Below are positions 52,658-61,922 of a stretch of DNA of 64,000 bases, piece after piece. Position 1 is the first letter of the stretch. Each line of letters opens with the position of its first letter. Source of the DNA: Hydromicrobium sp964415365 (GTDB taxonomy: Bacteria; Actinomycetota; Humimicrobiia; Humimicrobiales; Humimicrobiaceae); assembly GCA_964415365.1 (NCBI GenBank), contig CAYPYW010000006.1, positions 33,146 to 97,145 on the forward strand, written 5' to 3'. A program made the translations under genes and the position numbers. Below the pieces are notes generated by a model. That model was given only the letters and a program-made list of their open reading frames with translations. It had not been told where the DNA came from and made no database searches.

Positions 52658-53565
52658 TGGTAAGACCTAAGTATTTCTTTAGCGAAACTTTTACCAGCCT
52701 GAGACGCAACTTCTTTATGGGATTTACTGCTATCACTACCGTAGCTATCACTTTATTTATTGTCGGTTTTTTTGTGCTGATTGTATATGATATACAGGGC
52801 ATAATAAGATCAGTAGAAAGTGAGGTGGAACTAGCTGTATATCTTGAGGATAATATTTCAGAAGAGTTAAAAAGTTATATCGAAGAGGAAGTATTAAGCT
52901 GGGAGGAAACTGACTCGGTAAATTACGTATCCAAAGATCAAGCTCTTGAAAGGTTCAAGGAACAGAATGAAGGAAGCGATATTTTAAAGGAAATTGAAGG
53001 TAACCCTCTTCCAGCTTCTTTTGAAGTAACCTTGAAGAGCCCCGAAAAAATCGATCAGGTGGCGCTCCGTTTTTATGATAAGGATGGAAATTATATAGAA
53101 GGTGTCAATGATGTAATATATGGGAAGAATTATGTTAATAAATTGTTTTCCATAACTGCGATTGTCGGAACTATAGCACTTTTAATAATAATAGTACTGC
53201 TTCTGGCAGCGATTGTATTAATATTTAACACTATAAGACTCTCTATCTACGCCCGCCGGAAGGAGATTGAAGTAATGAAACTGGTAGGTGCTACTAATTG
53301 GTTTGTAAGAATTCCCTTTTTGTTTGAAGGTTTTTTTGAGGGATTCGTAGGAAGTGTCATTTCAATTGTCCTGCTGTATTTTATAGGTAATTTCCTGTTG
53401 ATTAGAGGCGAGAGAGTAATTGTGGATGCTATGCGGATTAAGGAGTTAGCTATAGTTGGAAGCAGTGGCGTTGTATTATACACATATTTAGGAGTAATGG
53501 TAATGGGAGGCCTTATCGGGCTTTTAAGCAGTGGTATTGCCCTGAGAAGGTATGTAAAGATTTAA
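52657..53565 (+). CDS. ftsX: Cell division membrane protein FtsX
   Basis: 302 residues with four helices: one near 20-45, an extracytoplasmic loop of about 130 residues (EVELAVYLEDNISEEL to KLFSI), and three helices later, in a layout typical of FtsX. The loop contacts the activator of the peptidoglycan hydrolase. The neighbouring M23 protein, 76 bases downstream, is a natural partner. Confidence 0.93.
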   Translation: MVRPKYFFSETFTSLRRNFFMGFTAITTVAITLFIVGFFVLIVYDIQGIIRSVESEVELAVYLEDNISEELKSYIEEEVLSWEETDSVNYVSKDQALERFKEQNEGSDILKEIEGNPLPASFEVTLKSPEKIDQVALRFYDKDGNYIEGVNDVIYGKNYVNKLFSITAIVGTIALLIIIVLLLAAIVLIFNTIRLSIYARRKEIEVMKLVGATNWFVRIPFLFEGFFEGFVGSVISIVLLYFIGNFLLIRGERVIVDAMRIKELAIVGSSGVVLYTYLGVMVMGGLIGLLSSGIALRRYVKI

Positions 53566-53641
53566 AAACAGCCTTAAATTTTTCTAATTTTCAATTTTTT
53601 CTGATTAGTATTAAAATAATTCCAGCAAAAAATGAAATAAT

Positions 53642-54823
53642 ATGATGATTAAAAGTAAAAACATTATAGCCATATTTGTAACAATTATTATAGCAAGCTC
53701 CAGCTTTAGCCTTTCTTCTATTGCATCTCCAAAACTTATTTACGCACAATCTCTTGAAGAAGAATTAGAAGACATACAGCAGGAAAGAGAAGAAACCAAG
53801 GAAAAAATTGAGGAAGTAAAAAAAACAGAGAAGCAGTACATTTCTGAAGTGGACAAGGTAGAAGAACAATTGCTGGGCGCACTTTCAGAATTGGATGGCC
53901 TTAATCAAAAATTAGCAGACGCAAAGAGTGAAGTTGATAAAGCAACCGTAGAGCTGGTTTTAAAAGAGGAAGAGCTCAAAAAAATAGAGGATGAGCTTGA
54001 AGAAAAAATAAAAATATTAAATGACAGAGTTGCCGCTATTTACAAGAACGGAAATACTAATGTGCTGGAAATTTTGCTTAAATCAGATGATTTCCTGGAT
54101 TTTGTATCCAAATTAAAGCTTATGAATCTTTTTGCGGAACAGGATACCCAGAATATCCTGGCAATCAAGGAAAAAAGGAATGCGACTATAGGGATAAAAA
54201 AATCCATAATTGATTTAAGAGAGAAACAGGAGGAATATAAAGGCGATGTGGAAAAGCTGGTTGCCCAGGCTGAACAGAAGGCGAACGAAATCGATGGCAT
54301 ATATGGTGAGAAGAAAAATTTGCTTTCCCAGACCACTGCCAATAAAAATGCTCTTATACAGTTGGAGAAGCAGCTTGAGATTAGAGAAGCTGAAGTTACC
54401 AGAATTCTTGAGAGCTATAAATACGGTTCGGCTCCTTCAGGGAAATTTGCATGGCCTGTGGCCGGTACAATAACATCCGGTTTCGGGAATAGATATCACC
54501 CCATACTTGGTTATAACAGATTCCATTCGGGTATAGATATAGCAGCTCCCTATGGAACCCTGGTAAAAGCGGCTGATGGGGGGCAGGTGATCCAGGCAGC
54601 TTATTCTGGAGGGTATGGTTATTCTATTTTAATTTATCATGGAGGAGGTTTTGCTACCTGGTATGCGCATCTTTCAAGCTTTGCTGTTTCTACAGGCCAG
54701 ATGGTGCAGAGAGGGCAGGTAATAGGACTGGTTGGTTCTACAGGATTGGCTACCGGTCCGCATTTACACTTTGAAGTAAGGATAAACGGAGCTCCGCAGA
54801 ATCCACTTGCTTATTTGCAATAA
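53642..54823 (+). CDS. EnvC-like M23 metallopeptidase with coiled coil
   Basis: 393 residues. A signal peptide (about 1-30) is followed by a long coiled coil (35-265, Glu and Lys rich) and a C-terminal M23/LytM domain. FGNRYHPILGYNRFHSGIDIAA, with HSGID, and GPHLHFEVRINGAPQNPLAYL, with HLHFE, hold the zinc ligands, so it should be a true endopeptidase and not an EnvC-like inactive activator. The coiled coil is the part that docks on FtsX in the known complexes. It follows ftsX directly. Confidence 0.87.
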   Translation: MMIKSKNIIAIFVTIIIASSSFSLSSIASPKLIYAQSLEEELEDIQQEREETKEKIEEVKKTEKQYISEVDKVEEQLLGALSELDGLNQKLADAKSEVDKATVELVLKEEELKKIEDELEEKIKILNDRVAAIYKNGNTNVLEILLKSDDFLDFVSKLKLMNLFAEQDTQNILAIKEKRNATIGIKKSIIDLREKQEEYKGDVEKLVAQAEQKANEIDGIYGEKKNLLSQTTANKNALIQLEKQLEIREAEVTRILESYKYGSAPSGKFAWPVAGTITSGFGNRYHPILGYNRFHSGIDIAAPYGTLVKAADGGQVIQAAYSGGYGYSILIYHGGGFATWYAHLSSFAVSTGQMVQRGQVIGLVGSTGLATGPHLHFEVRINGAPQNPLAYLQ

Positions 54824-54864
54824 TAATTTAAATACTCAATGTTAATTAATCAGGTGATAATTTT

Positions 54865-56094
54865 ATGAAAAGCAATGTTTTAAGGGTAGTGGTCTCAATA
54901 GTAGTTGTCATATTTATATTCTCTACCGGATTATGGCTAGGGATTAATTTTGATTCTCTTAAGGAATATTTATTAAATATTAGCCGGATCAGCGTTACTG
55001 AAAGTTATGATAATGACGGAGTTCAGGATGATGTATTCAGTATAGAGCCTGTTGAGGAGACTATAGATTTAATTTCCGGAAATTCGCTGGTAAAAGAGAG
55101 TAAGGAAGCATTACTCCAGGCAGCCTTAGATGGTGTACTTTCCGTTCTTGATGACAAGTATGCGGAATATTTTACTGCTGAAGAATATGATAAGATTATG
55201 GAATCTTATAGTGGAACTATGAGTGGTATAGGAGTTGTGGTTACTGTTGATGATGAGGGGCAGGTTGTGGTAGTAAGGACCCTCGAAGATACCCCGGCTT
55301 ATGATGCTGGTATTATAGAAGGAGACATTATAACCGAAGTCGAGGGTATAGATATAAAAGATAAGGACATAGAAGAAGTAGTGGCTATGATCAAAGGTGA
55401 AGAAGGAACCAAAGTGAACCTTAAAATCTACAGACCTTCAGAGGAAGATACTATGGAGTTAACTATTACCAGAGCGAAATTTTATATCCCTAATCTGGTC
55501 TCTGATATTTTTGAAGAAGATATAGGTTATATCTGGTATTATGATTTTCAGATTAATGGTGCGAAGCAGCTTGATAGAGAGATTCAGAAACTAATTGATA
55601 GTGGTGCCAGAGGTTTAATATTGGACTTAAGAAATAACCTGGGCGGCGCGTGGGATGATGCGATTGAGGTTTGTGATTTGTTTCTGGGTGAAGGTACGAT
55701 TGCCACTGTTAAGGGGAGAACAGATGATAAAGAAAGAATTGATGAATATATCGCAGGAAGAGGAAAATACACCGAGATTCCCCTGGTAGTATTGATTAAT
55801 GGATTTTCAGCAAGTGCATCTGAACTGGTCGCCGGTTCATTAAAAGATAATGGTAGAGCTATCCTGGTTGGTGAGAGGAGTTTTGGTAAAGGAGTTGTGC
55901 AGGCTCTGTATGGGCTTTCAGATGGGTCGGGAATAAAGTTCACAACTGCAAAATATTTTCTACCTTCAGGATTATCTGTGGAAGAAGTAGGGGTAGAACC
56001 TGATATAGTGATTGAGTTGGAGCCAGATGCCACAGAAGATACACAATTAAACAAAGCTATAGAGGAAATTAATATTCTTATAAGCGAGATCTAA
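54865..56094 (+). CDS. ctpA: C-terminal processing peptidase (S41 family)
   Basis: 409 residues. An N-terminal anchor (about 7-27) is followed by a PDZ domain (GIGVVVTVDDEGQVVVVRTLE, and AGIIEGDIITEVEGIDI, about 115-195) and the S41 core. NGFSASASELVAGSLKDN carries the catalytic Ser and ERSFGKGVVQAL the catalytic Lys. It cuts secreted or envelope proteins near their C-termini. It ends by sharing one base with the smpB ATG. The order ftsX - M23 - ctpA is also found in Firmicutes. Confidence 0.9.
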   Translation: MKSNVLRVVVSIVVVIFIFSTGLWLGINFDSLKEYLLNISRISVTESYDNDGVQDDVFSIEPVEETIDLISGNSLVKESKEALLQAALDGVLSVLDDKYAEYFTAEEYDKIMESYSGTMSGIGVVVTVDDEGQVVVVRTLEDTPAYDAGIIEGDIITEVEGIDIKDKDIEEVVAMIKGEEGTKVNLKIYRPSEEDTMELTITRAKFYIPNLVSDIFEEDIGYIWYYDFQINGAKQLDREIQKLIDSGARGLILDLRNNLGGAWDDAIEVCDLFLGEGTIATVKGRTDDKERIDEYIAGRGKYTEIPLVVLINGFSASASELVAGSLKDNGRAILVGERSFGKGVVQALYGLSDGSGIKFTTAKYFLPSGLSVEEVGVEPDIVIELEPDATEDTQLNKAIEEINILISEI

Positions 56095-56576
56095 TGAAAA
56101 AGCCGAAAAAAAGGGGTAGTTCCGAAGAGGATAAAATAATAATTGCACAGAATAGAAAGGCTTTCAGGGATTTTTTTATTTTAAACACTTACGAGGCAGG
56201 CATAGTACTGGAAGGGTGTGAGGTTAAATCTATCCGAGATCACAGATTGAATTTAAAGGACAGTTATAGCCGGATAAGAGATAGTCAATTACTTCTTTAT
56301 AATATGCACATATCACCGTACAGTAAAAGCAGAGTCGAAGATATAAATCCAACAAGGACCAGAAAGCTTCTTATGCACAGAAAAGAGATTGATAGAATAG
56401 CAGGGAAGTTGACTGACAGAAGTCTTACTCTGGTTCCGTTAAGAGTATATATGATAAAGAACAGGGTTAAGATTGAACTGGCATTGGCAAAGGGTAAAGC
56501 CAGAAGAGATAAACGCCGGGATATTCAGGAAAGAGAACATAAGATTGAAATAAAGAGGGCTTTGAAAAAATATTGA
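56094..56576 (+). CDS. smpB: tmRNA-binding protein SmpB
   Basis: 160 residues. NRKAFRDFFILNTYEAGIVLEGCEVKSIRDHRLNLKDSY contains GCEVKSIRDHRLNLKDSY, the conserved RNA-binding OB part. HRKEIDRIAGKLTDRSLTLVPL and the basic tail KGKARRDKRRDIQEREHKIEI follow. It brings tmRNA to stalled ribosomes. It is placed right before ssrA, as in many bacteria, and its ATG overlaps the ctpA stop by one base. Confidence 0.94.
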   Translation: MKKPKKRGSSEEDKIIIAQNRKAFRDFFILNTYEAGIVLEGCEVKSIRDHRLNLKDSYSRIRDSQLLLYNMHISPYSKSRVEDINPTRTRKLLMHRKEIDRIAGKLTDRSLTLVPLRVYMIKNRVKIELALAKGKARRDKRRDIQEREHKIEIKRALKKY

Positions 56577-56630
56577 TTTTGATGTAAAATAACCCCCGCA
56601 CTGAATCTAAAGTTCCACCCATGATAAAAT

Positions 56631-56982
56631 GGGGGCGACCTGGATTCGACGGGGACAGGTTGAGCTTAAATTGCAAGCCGAGTATCAGAACTCGTAAATA
56701 ACTGAGCTAAACATAAACGCTAATAATAGTAAATTAGCATTAGCAGCTTAATTTAAGCTGCTACGTCTGCGAGAAGTTTCCTGTGCTTTTCGACAGGCGC
56801 CGGTTAGCAGGATACTCCGGTATGATATGCCTGCGGTAGTACCGGGGGAAATTTAATGCGGGCTGGCTTTTTTGATCGTGTCCATACGAGCAGGAAAGTA
56901 AGACTTAAAATATGGAATAAGCTTGTAGGCGTTTAAGTGACAATGTCTTCGGACGCGGGTTCGATTCCCGCCGCCTCCACCA
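56631..56982 (+). ncRNA. ssrA: Transfer-messenger RNA (tmRNA)
   Basis: GGGGGCG at 56631-56637 pairs with CGCCTCC at 56972-56978 to close the acceptor stem, followed by ACCA (56979-56982). GGTTCGATTCCC gives the T arm. The tag reading frame starts at GCT 56719 and gives ANNSKLALAA, ending in TAA at 56749-56751 (GCT up to TAA, 10 codons), with the usual ALAA degradation end. Pseudoknot-like GC segments lie between. The one-piece form is used. It follows smpB by 54 bases. Confidence 0.92.
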
Positions 56983-57059
56983 TTCAGCATTTATGCCTGA
57001 TTATTTTGCGGGAACAGATTAATAATAAACCAGGACTTTATGTTTACTAAAAACAAATC

Positions 57060-59036
57060 ATGATATCGATTAACCATATTAATTTAAGTTTTGGCGGGAG
57101 TATATTACTTAATGATATTTCATTTCTAATAAACCCAAAAGATAGAATCGGGCTTGTTGGGAACAATGGTGCCGGTAAAACGACCCTGCTGAAAATCATC
57201 ATGGGATTGCAGATATCCGATACGGGTACTGTCGAAAAACCGTCCGGTTTAACTATAGGATATCTTCCACAGCAAATGAGACATATCGACAATAAAACAC
57301 TTTTTAATGAAGTAAAAGCTGCATTTTCGGAAATCCTTGAGCTTGAAAACAAGATTCTTCAGTTAAATCATGAAATTGAAGAAAGAACTGATTACTGTTC
57401 CGACGAATATCTCAAACTTATTAATAAGGTATCTGATATGAATTCAAGGATTGAGATCCTGGGTGCATCGAAGATAAACGAACAAATTGAGAAAACGTTG
57501 CTGGGTCTGGGATTCATGTTGACAGACTTGACGAGACAAACAAAAGAGTTCAGTGGTGGGTGGAGAATGCGTATCGAACTGGCAAAGATTCTTATCCGGC
57601 GTCCTGATTTACTGTTGCTCGACGAGCCGACAAATCATCTTGATATTGAATCAATCCAATGGATGGAACAGTTCTTATCAGATTACCATGGAGCAGTCGT
57701 TCTCATCAGTCATGACAGGGCTCTTCTGGATCATGTCACAAACCGCACTATTGAAATTTCACTGGGCAGTATCTATGACTATAAAGCCCCCTATTCAAAA
57801 TATGTTGTATTAAGGAAAGAGCGCAGGCTTCAACAACTGGCTGCCTATAAAAACCAGCAAAAATTAATTGCCGCTACCAATAAATTCATTGAACGCTTCA
57901 GATATAAAGCTACTAAAGCTGTTCAAGTGCAGTCGCGTATTAAACAACTTGAAAAAATCCAGCGTATTGAAGTGGACCAGGAAGATAAGGCAGCTATCCG
58001 TATAAAATTCCCTGCTGCTCCCCGTTCGGGTAATATAGTTATTGATGCTGACAGTCTGTCAAAGAAATATGGGGGGAAAATCGTACTTGAAAATATAGAC
58101 TTAGTTGTAAAGCGTGGCGAAAGAATTGCATTTGTCGGTAAAAATGGAGAAGGTAAAACTACGTTATCTCGAATTCTTGTAGGTGATTTAGATTTTACAG
58201 GCAACCTTAAAATAGGACATAATGTCAAGATTGGTTATTTTGCCCAAAATCAAGATGAATTACTTGATGGAGGAATAACTGTTTTTGATACTATTAATAG
58301 AGTCGCTGATGTTGAAGCCGGGACTAGAATAAGGGCACTTCTTGGGGCTTTCTTATTTGGAAGTGATGATATTGATAAGAAAGTGAAAGTTTTGTCTGGC
58401 GGAGAAAGGTCAAGACTCGCACTGGTAAGACTACTGTTGGAACCGTTTAACCTCCTTGTCCTTGATGAACCTACCAACCACCTTGATATGCGTTCTAAAG
58501 ATATTCTCAAGCAAGCTCTGGAAAGTTTTACGGGCACGATGATACTGGTATCACATGACAGAGGATTTCTGAATGGTTTAGTGAGTAGCGTTTATGAGTT
58601 TAGGGATCGTAAAATAAGAAAATATATCGGAGGTATCAATGATTTTCTTGAAAATAAAAAAATCACCTCTCTTAGCCAGCTTGAAATTAAACAAAAGGAA
58701 ATCTGCAACAAGGCAGACGAACGACTTACCAGTACTGGAAAAGATAATTATCTTGAAAAGAAAAAATTTTACAAATACCTTCGTAAAATAACCAAAAAAA
58801 TTAACGATTGTGAAAGTACAGTCGAGCGGCTTGAAAGTGAACTTGAAGAGTTGACAGGTCAGTTTGACTCTACAACAGTTTCGTATACGGATCCCAAAAG
58901 TCAGTTATTATTTTCAAGATACGCAGATCGAAAAAAAGAACTTGATGCCAGAATGCATGAATGGGAGCAGTTGCATACAGAACTTACAGAGTTAAAGAAG
59001 AATCAGCATTATAGAGATTTAATTGATCGAAAGTAA
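57060..59036 (+). CDS. ABC-F family ATPase (translation or ribosome-protection type)
   Basis: 658 residues without membrane helices. Two ABC domains: Walker A GLVGNNGAGKTTLLK (about 33) and FVGKNGEGKTTLSRI (about 359); signatures KEFSGGWRMRIELAK and VLSGGERSRLALVR; Walker B LLLLDEPTNHLD and LLVLDEPTNHLD. A linker of Arg and Lys-rich residues between the domains (FIERFRYKATKAVQVQSRIKQLEK in parts) is the P-site tRNA interaction motif. A C-terminal coiled coil (about 545-650) is of the Uup/YdiF sort. Members act on translating ribosomes or protect against antibiotics; the specific role is not clear. Confidence 0.85.
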   Translation: MISINHINLSFGGSILLNDISFLINPKDRIGLVGNNGAGKTTLLKIIMGLQISDTGTVEKPSGLTIGYLPQQMRHIDNKTLFNEVKAAFSEILELENKILQLNHEIEERTDYCSDEYLKLINKVSDMNSRIEILGASKINEQIEKTLLGLGFMLTDLTRQTKEFSGGWRMRIELAKILIRRPDLLLLDEPTNHLDIESIQWMEQFLSDYHGAVVLISHDRALLDHVTNRTIEISLGSIYDYKAPYSKYVVLRKERRLQQLAAYKNQQKLIAATNKFIERFRYKATKAVQVQSRIKQLEKIQRIEVDQEDKAAIRIKFPAAPRSGNIVIDADSLSKKYGGKIVLENIDLVVKRGERIAFVGKNGEGKTTLSRILVGDLDFTGNLKIGHNVKIGYFAQNQDELLDGGITVFDTINRVADVEAGTRIRALLGAFLFGSDDIDKKVKVLSGGERSRLALVRLLLEPFNLLVLDEPTNHLDMRSKDILKQALESFTGTMILVSHDRGFLNGLVSSVYEFRDRKIRKYIGGINDFLENKKITSLSQLEIKQKEICNKADERLTSTGKDNYLEKKKFYKYLRKITKKINDCESTVERLESELEELTGQFDSTTVSYTDPKSQLLFSRYADRKKELDARMHEWEQLHTELTELKKNQHYRDLIDRK

Positions 59037-59103
59037 AAAATAAAAGAGATAAAAAGGTAAGTTTTATGCTGTAGATGAGATACTGGGAAAATAAAGAAAT
59101 TTT

Positions 59104-59895
59104 ATGAAGAACTTAAGAAAATATGGAAAATCTCCCTTTAATATTGCTGTGATCCACGGCGGGCCTGGGGCGCTTGGTGAAATGGCTCCGGTAGCGAGAG
59201 AATTATCTTCATGCCGAGGTGTTCTGGAACCTCTTCAGACAGAAGCATCTCTTGAGGGTCAGGTCAGAGAATTATATGGTGTCCTTGAAAAAAACGGGGA
59301 ACTGCCTCTAACATTGATTGGCTGGTCCTGGGGAGCAATGCTTGGATTTATTCTTACGGCAAAATATCCTCAGGTGGTAAAGAAGCTCATACTTATAGGA
59401 AGCGGAGTATTTGAGAAGAAATATGCAGAGGAGATTACAAAAACCAGATTAAACCGCCTCAATGCCAAGGAAAGATTGGAAATGCAGATCCTGATAGAGA
59501 ACCTTAATAATTCTTTAACTGAAGATGAAGAAAAAGATATTTTAATGTCGCACTTTGGGAAACTTTTATCTAAATCTGATTCATACAATCCGTTGCCTTG
59601 TAGGAACGAAATCCTGGAATATCAGCATCATATTTTCCTGGATGTATGGAAAGATGCCGAAGAATTAAGAGCCAGCAGAGAGTTATTAAAGTTGGGAAAA
59701 CAAATTCAGTGTCCGGTAGTAGCTATTCATGGTGATTATGATCCTCATCCTTATAAGGGAGTTCAGAGACCTCTCTCGCGTGTTGTGAAGAATTTCCGCT
59801 TTATCCTTCTTAAAAAATGTGGACACAAGCCCTGGATTGAACGCGAGGCAAGGGATATGTTTTACGATATTCTTAAAAAAGAGCTGAAGCAGTGA
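59104..59895 (+). CDS. Alpha/beta-fold hydrolase
   Basis: 263 residues. The oxyanion region HGGPGALGEMAP (about 20), the nucleophile elbow IGWSWGAMLG (Ser at about 75), the acid HGDYDPHPYKG (about 211) and KKCGHKPWIE (His at about 240) make a complete catalytic triad. It looks like the prolyl-iminopeptidase/epoxide-hydrolase side of the fold. The substrate is unknown. It follows the ABC-F gene by 67 bases and may be co-transcribed. Confidence 0.75.
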   Translation: MKNLRKYGKSPFNIAVIHGGPGALGEMAPVARELSSCRGVLEPLQTEASLEGQVRELYGVLEKNGELPLTLIGWSWGAMLGFILTAKYPQVVKKLILIGSGVFEKKYAEEITKTRLNRLNAKERLEMQILIENLNNSLTEDEEKDILMSHFGKLLSKSDSYNPLPCRNEILEYQHHIFLDVWKDAEELRASRELLKLGKQIQCPVVAIHGDYDPHPYKGVQRPLSRVVKNFRFILLKKCGHKPWIEREARDMFYDILKKELKQ

Positions 59896-59973
59896 TTGAG
59901 GCAGTAAAATTATTGAATTTCTGAAAAAATATCCAAAAATTACTTTCATACTTAATATTTTAAATCTATCTGC

Positions 59974-59979
59974 TATAAT
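59974..59979 (+). promoter_or_regulatory. TATAAT -10 element upstream of the methyltransferase
   Basis: A perfect -10 with a possible -35 TTAATA at 59952-59957 (16-base spacing). It would make a leader of about 85 bases. Confidence 0.35.
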
Positions 59980-59998
59980 ATTATGAATTTTTGCTGCA

Positions 59999-60056
59999 GC
60001 TTCGCAAGAAAAATAGCTTGAGAGACCTGGAATAGGCGCGAAGCCAGGAAAGAAGG
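59999..60056 (+). other. Structured leader before the methyltransferase gene
   Basis: GCTTCGC (59999-60005) can pair with GCGAAGC (60038-60044), while CCTGG (60026-60030) can pair with CCAGG (60044-60048). The two pairings conflict at base 60044 and sit just before the ribosome binding site AGAAGG (60051-60056). It may be a switch, but matches no riboswitch consensus I know. Confidence 0.3.
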
Positions 60057-60066
60057 TATAAATAAA

Positions 60067-60891
60067 TTGCTCGATCATAAAATTTTGTATAATTCAGAAT
60101 CTATTTCCAGTGATTACGCGAAAAGAGATTATTTAGAGGGCGCGGAATCTTCTATAATCGAAAAATTTGGTAATAGATTTAAGGAAATGGATATGCTTGA
60201 TGTAGGCGTAGGAGGAGGACGCACTACTAAATATTTTGCCCCTCTGATGAGAAGTTATATAGGTATGGATTATGCACCGGCCATGGTCAGGACATGTGAA
60301 GCCAAGTATGGAGGTAAATATTATTTTGTGGAAAGCGATGTAAGGTTTATGAACATATTCGGAGATAGCATGTTTGATTTTGTGTTGTTTAGCTATAATG
60401 GAATTGATAGCTTCTGCCACGAAGACAGGCTTATTGCTCTGATGGAAATAAAAAGGGTACTTAGAAATGGTGGATATTTTTGTTTTTCTTCACACAATTT
60501 GAACTGGGAAAATCTTTCCAATCTCTTTAGCTTTAAATCGAATGGAATAGGAAGAGATAAAAAAAATGGTTCCGGGGGTTTTATAACATTATTCAGTGAC
60601 AGTATAAAATCCAGGTTGGGAACACTTCGCTTGAATATATTAAATGGAAACCTCTGGAGGAAAAATTTTATTCAAGAAATAAGAGAAAACCAGAGAGGTT
60701 TACTTTTTGATAATTCACTTAACGGTAGAATAAGTGTTTATTACGTGACCAGGAATGAACAAATAAAGCAGCTGGAAAATGCCGGTTTTAAAAATATAAC
60801 TACCTATTCCAGAAATGGAATGAGTACTGAAGATGAAGATGAATTGGATAGAGATGGCTGGATATACTATCTTTGCCAGGCGGATAAATAA
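60067..60891 (+). CDS. SAM-dependent methyltransferase, class I
   Basis: 274 residues from a TTG start. MDMLDVGVGGGRTTKYFAPLM (about 41) is the SAM loop and YIGMDYAPAMV the acidic second strand. FDFVLFSYNGIDSF and RVLRNGGYFCFSSHN are motifs II and III of a Methyltransf_11-type enzyme. The rest, with NGRISVYYVTRNEQIKQLENAGF, is an add-on lobe. The target cannot be told. It has its own possible promoter and leader. Confidence 0.8.
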   Translation: MLDHKILYNSESISSDYAKRDYLEGAESSIIEKFGNRFKEMDMLDVGVGGGRTTKYFAPLMRSYIGMDYAPAMVRTCEAKYGGKYYFVESDVRFMNIFGDSMFDFVLFSYNGIDSFCHEDRLIALMEIKRVLRNGGYFCFSSHNLNWENLSNLFSFKSNGIGRDKKNGSGGFITLFSDSIKSRLGTLRLNILNGNLWRKNFIQEIRENQRGLLFDNSLNGRISVYYVTRNEQIKQLENAGFKNITTYSRNGMSTEDEDELDRDGWIYYLCQADK

Positions 60892-61066
60892 AATCCTTTT
60901 AAAGCTGGACGTTTGGTTAATGCATTAAGATTTATATGATTTTTTATTTTTATTTTAAAAATTATATAATTAGTAAACCAAAACTTGAGATCAATTAAAA
61001 GTATTTAATTTTTTAGGATTACTGCAGATCTAGAAGATATTAATAAATAATACCGAAAGAGTAGAT

Positions 61067-61870
61067 TTGGATAACAGAGCAATAGGGGTTTTTGATTCAG
61101 GAGTCGGCGGGCTTACTGTTTTGCGGGAAATAATAAAGACTGCTCCTCATGAAAGTACTATATACTTCGGTGATACGGAAAGAGTTCCCTACGGGCCGCG
61201 GGATTTGAATGAAGTCAGGAAATTTGTTTTTAAGATAACCAGATTTCTTTACGAAAAAGATGTAAAACTTATTGTGATTGCCTGCAACACCTCTACTGCA
61301 GCGGCTCTGAAGGATTTGAAAGAGCAGTATGATATACCGATAATAGGAGTGATAGAGCCGGGAGCCAGGACTGCGGTTTATAATACCAAAAATAGAAGGG
61401 TTGGAGTTATTGCAACCAAAGGTACTGTTGAAAGCAATGCATATCGGGAAGAGATTGCAAAGATTGATCCGGATATAAAGGCATTTTCAGTGCCAGCTCC
61501 TTTACTGGTGGATTATGTAGAGAAGGGGATTCTTGAAGGCAGCGATCTTGATGAGATAATTTGTGGTTATCTAAAGCCATTGCTGGATGCCAGTATTGAT
61601 GTGTTAATACTGGGTTGTACCCATTTTCCATTAATAGAGAGGCGAATTTTGACCTGCAGCGGCAATGGTATCAGGGTTATAAGTTCAGCAGTGGAAACAG
61701 CAAAGGATGTGAAGAATATACTGGTGGAAAGAGAATTATATGCAGATAAAGAAAGAGAGCCGGAAAGAATTTTTTATGAGACAGGCATGAGAAGTAATTT
61801 TTTTGAAGTAGGAAAGATGTTCCTGGGTGAGGAAATAAAGGAAGTCATAAGAATAAATCTGGAAATATAA
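61067..61870 (+). CDS. murI: Glutamate racemase
   Basis: 267 residues from a TTG start. GVFDSGVGGLTVLREI, YFGDTERVPYGPR, VIACNTSTAAAL (catalytic Cys at about 72) and LILGCTHFPLIE (second Cys at about 182) are complete. It makes D-glutamate for peptidoglycan, which shows a wall is built. It starts the murI - rph - rdgB run found in Gram-positive bacteria. Confidence 0.95.
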   Translation: MDNRAIGVFDSGVGGLTVLREIIKTAPHESTIYFGDTERVPYGPRDLNEVRKFVFKITRFLYEKDVKLIVIACNTSTAAALKDLKEQYDIPIIGVIEPGARTAVYNTKNRRVGVIATKGTVESNAYREEIAKIDPDIKAFSVPAPLLVDYVEKGILEGSDLDEIICGYLKPLLDASIDVLILGCTHFPLIERRILTCSGNGIRVISSAVETAKDVKNILVERELYADKEREPERIFYETGMRSNFFEVGKMFLGEEIKEVIRINLEI

Positions 61871-61922
61871 AGGTTAATAAAAGTGTTTTTTTAAATATCA
61901 TTAGAGGGAAAGGTTTCCTGCA

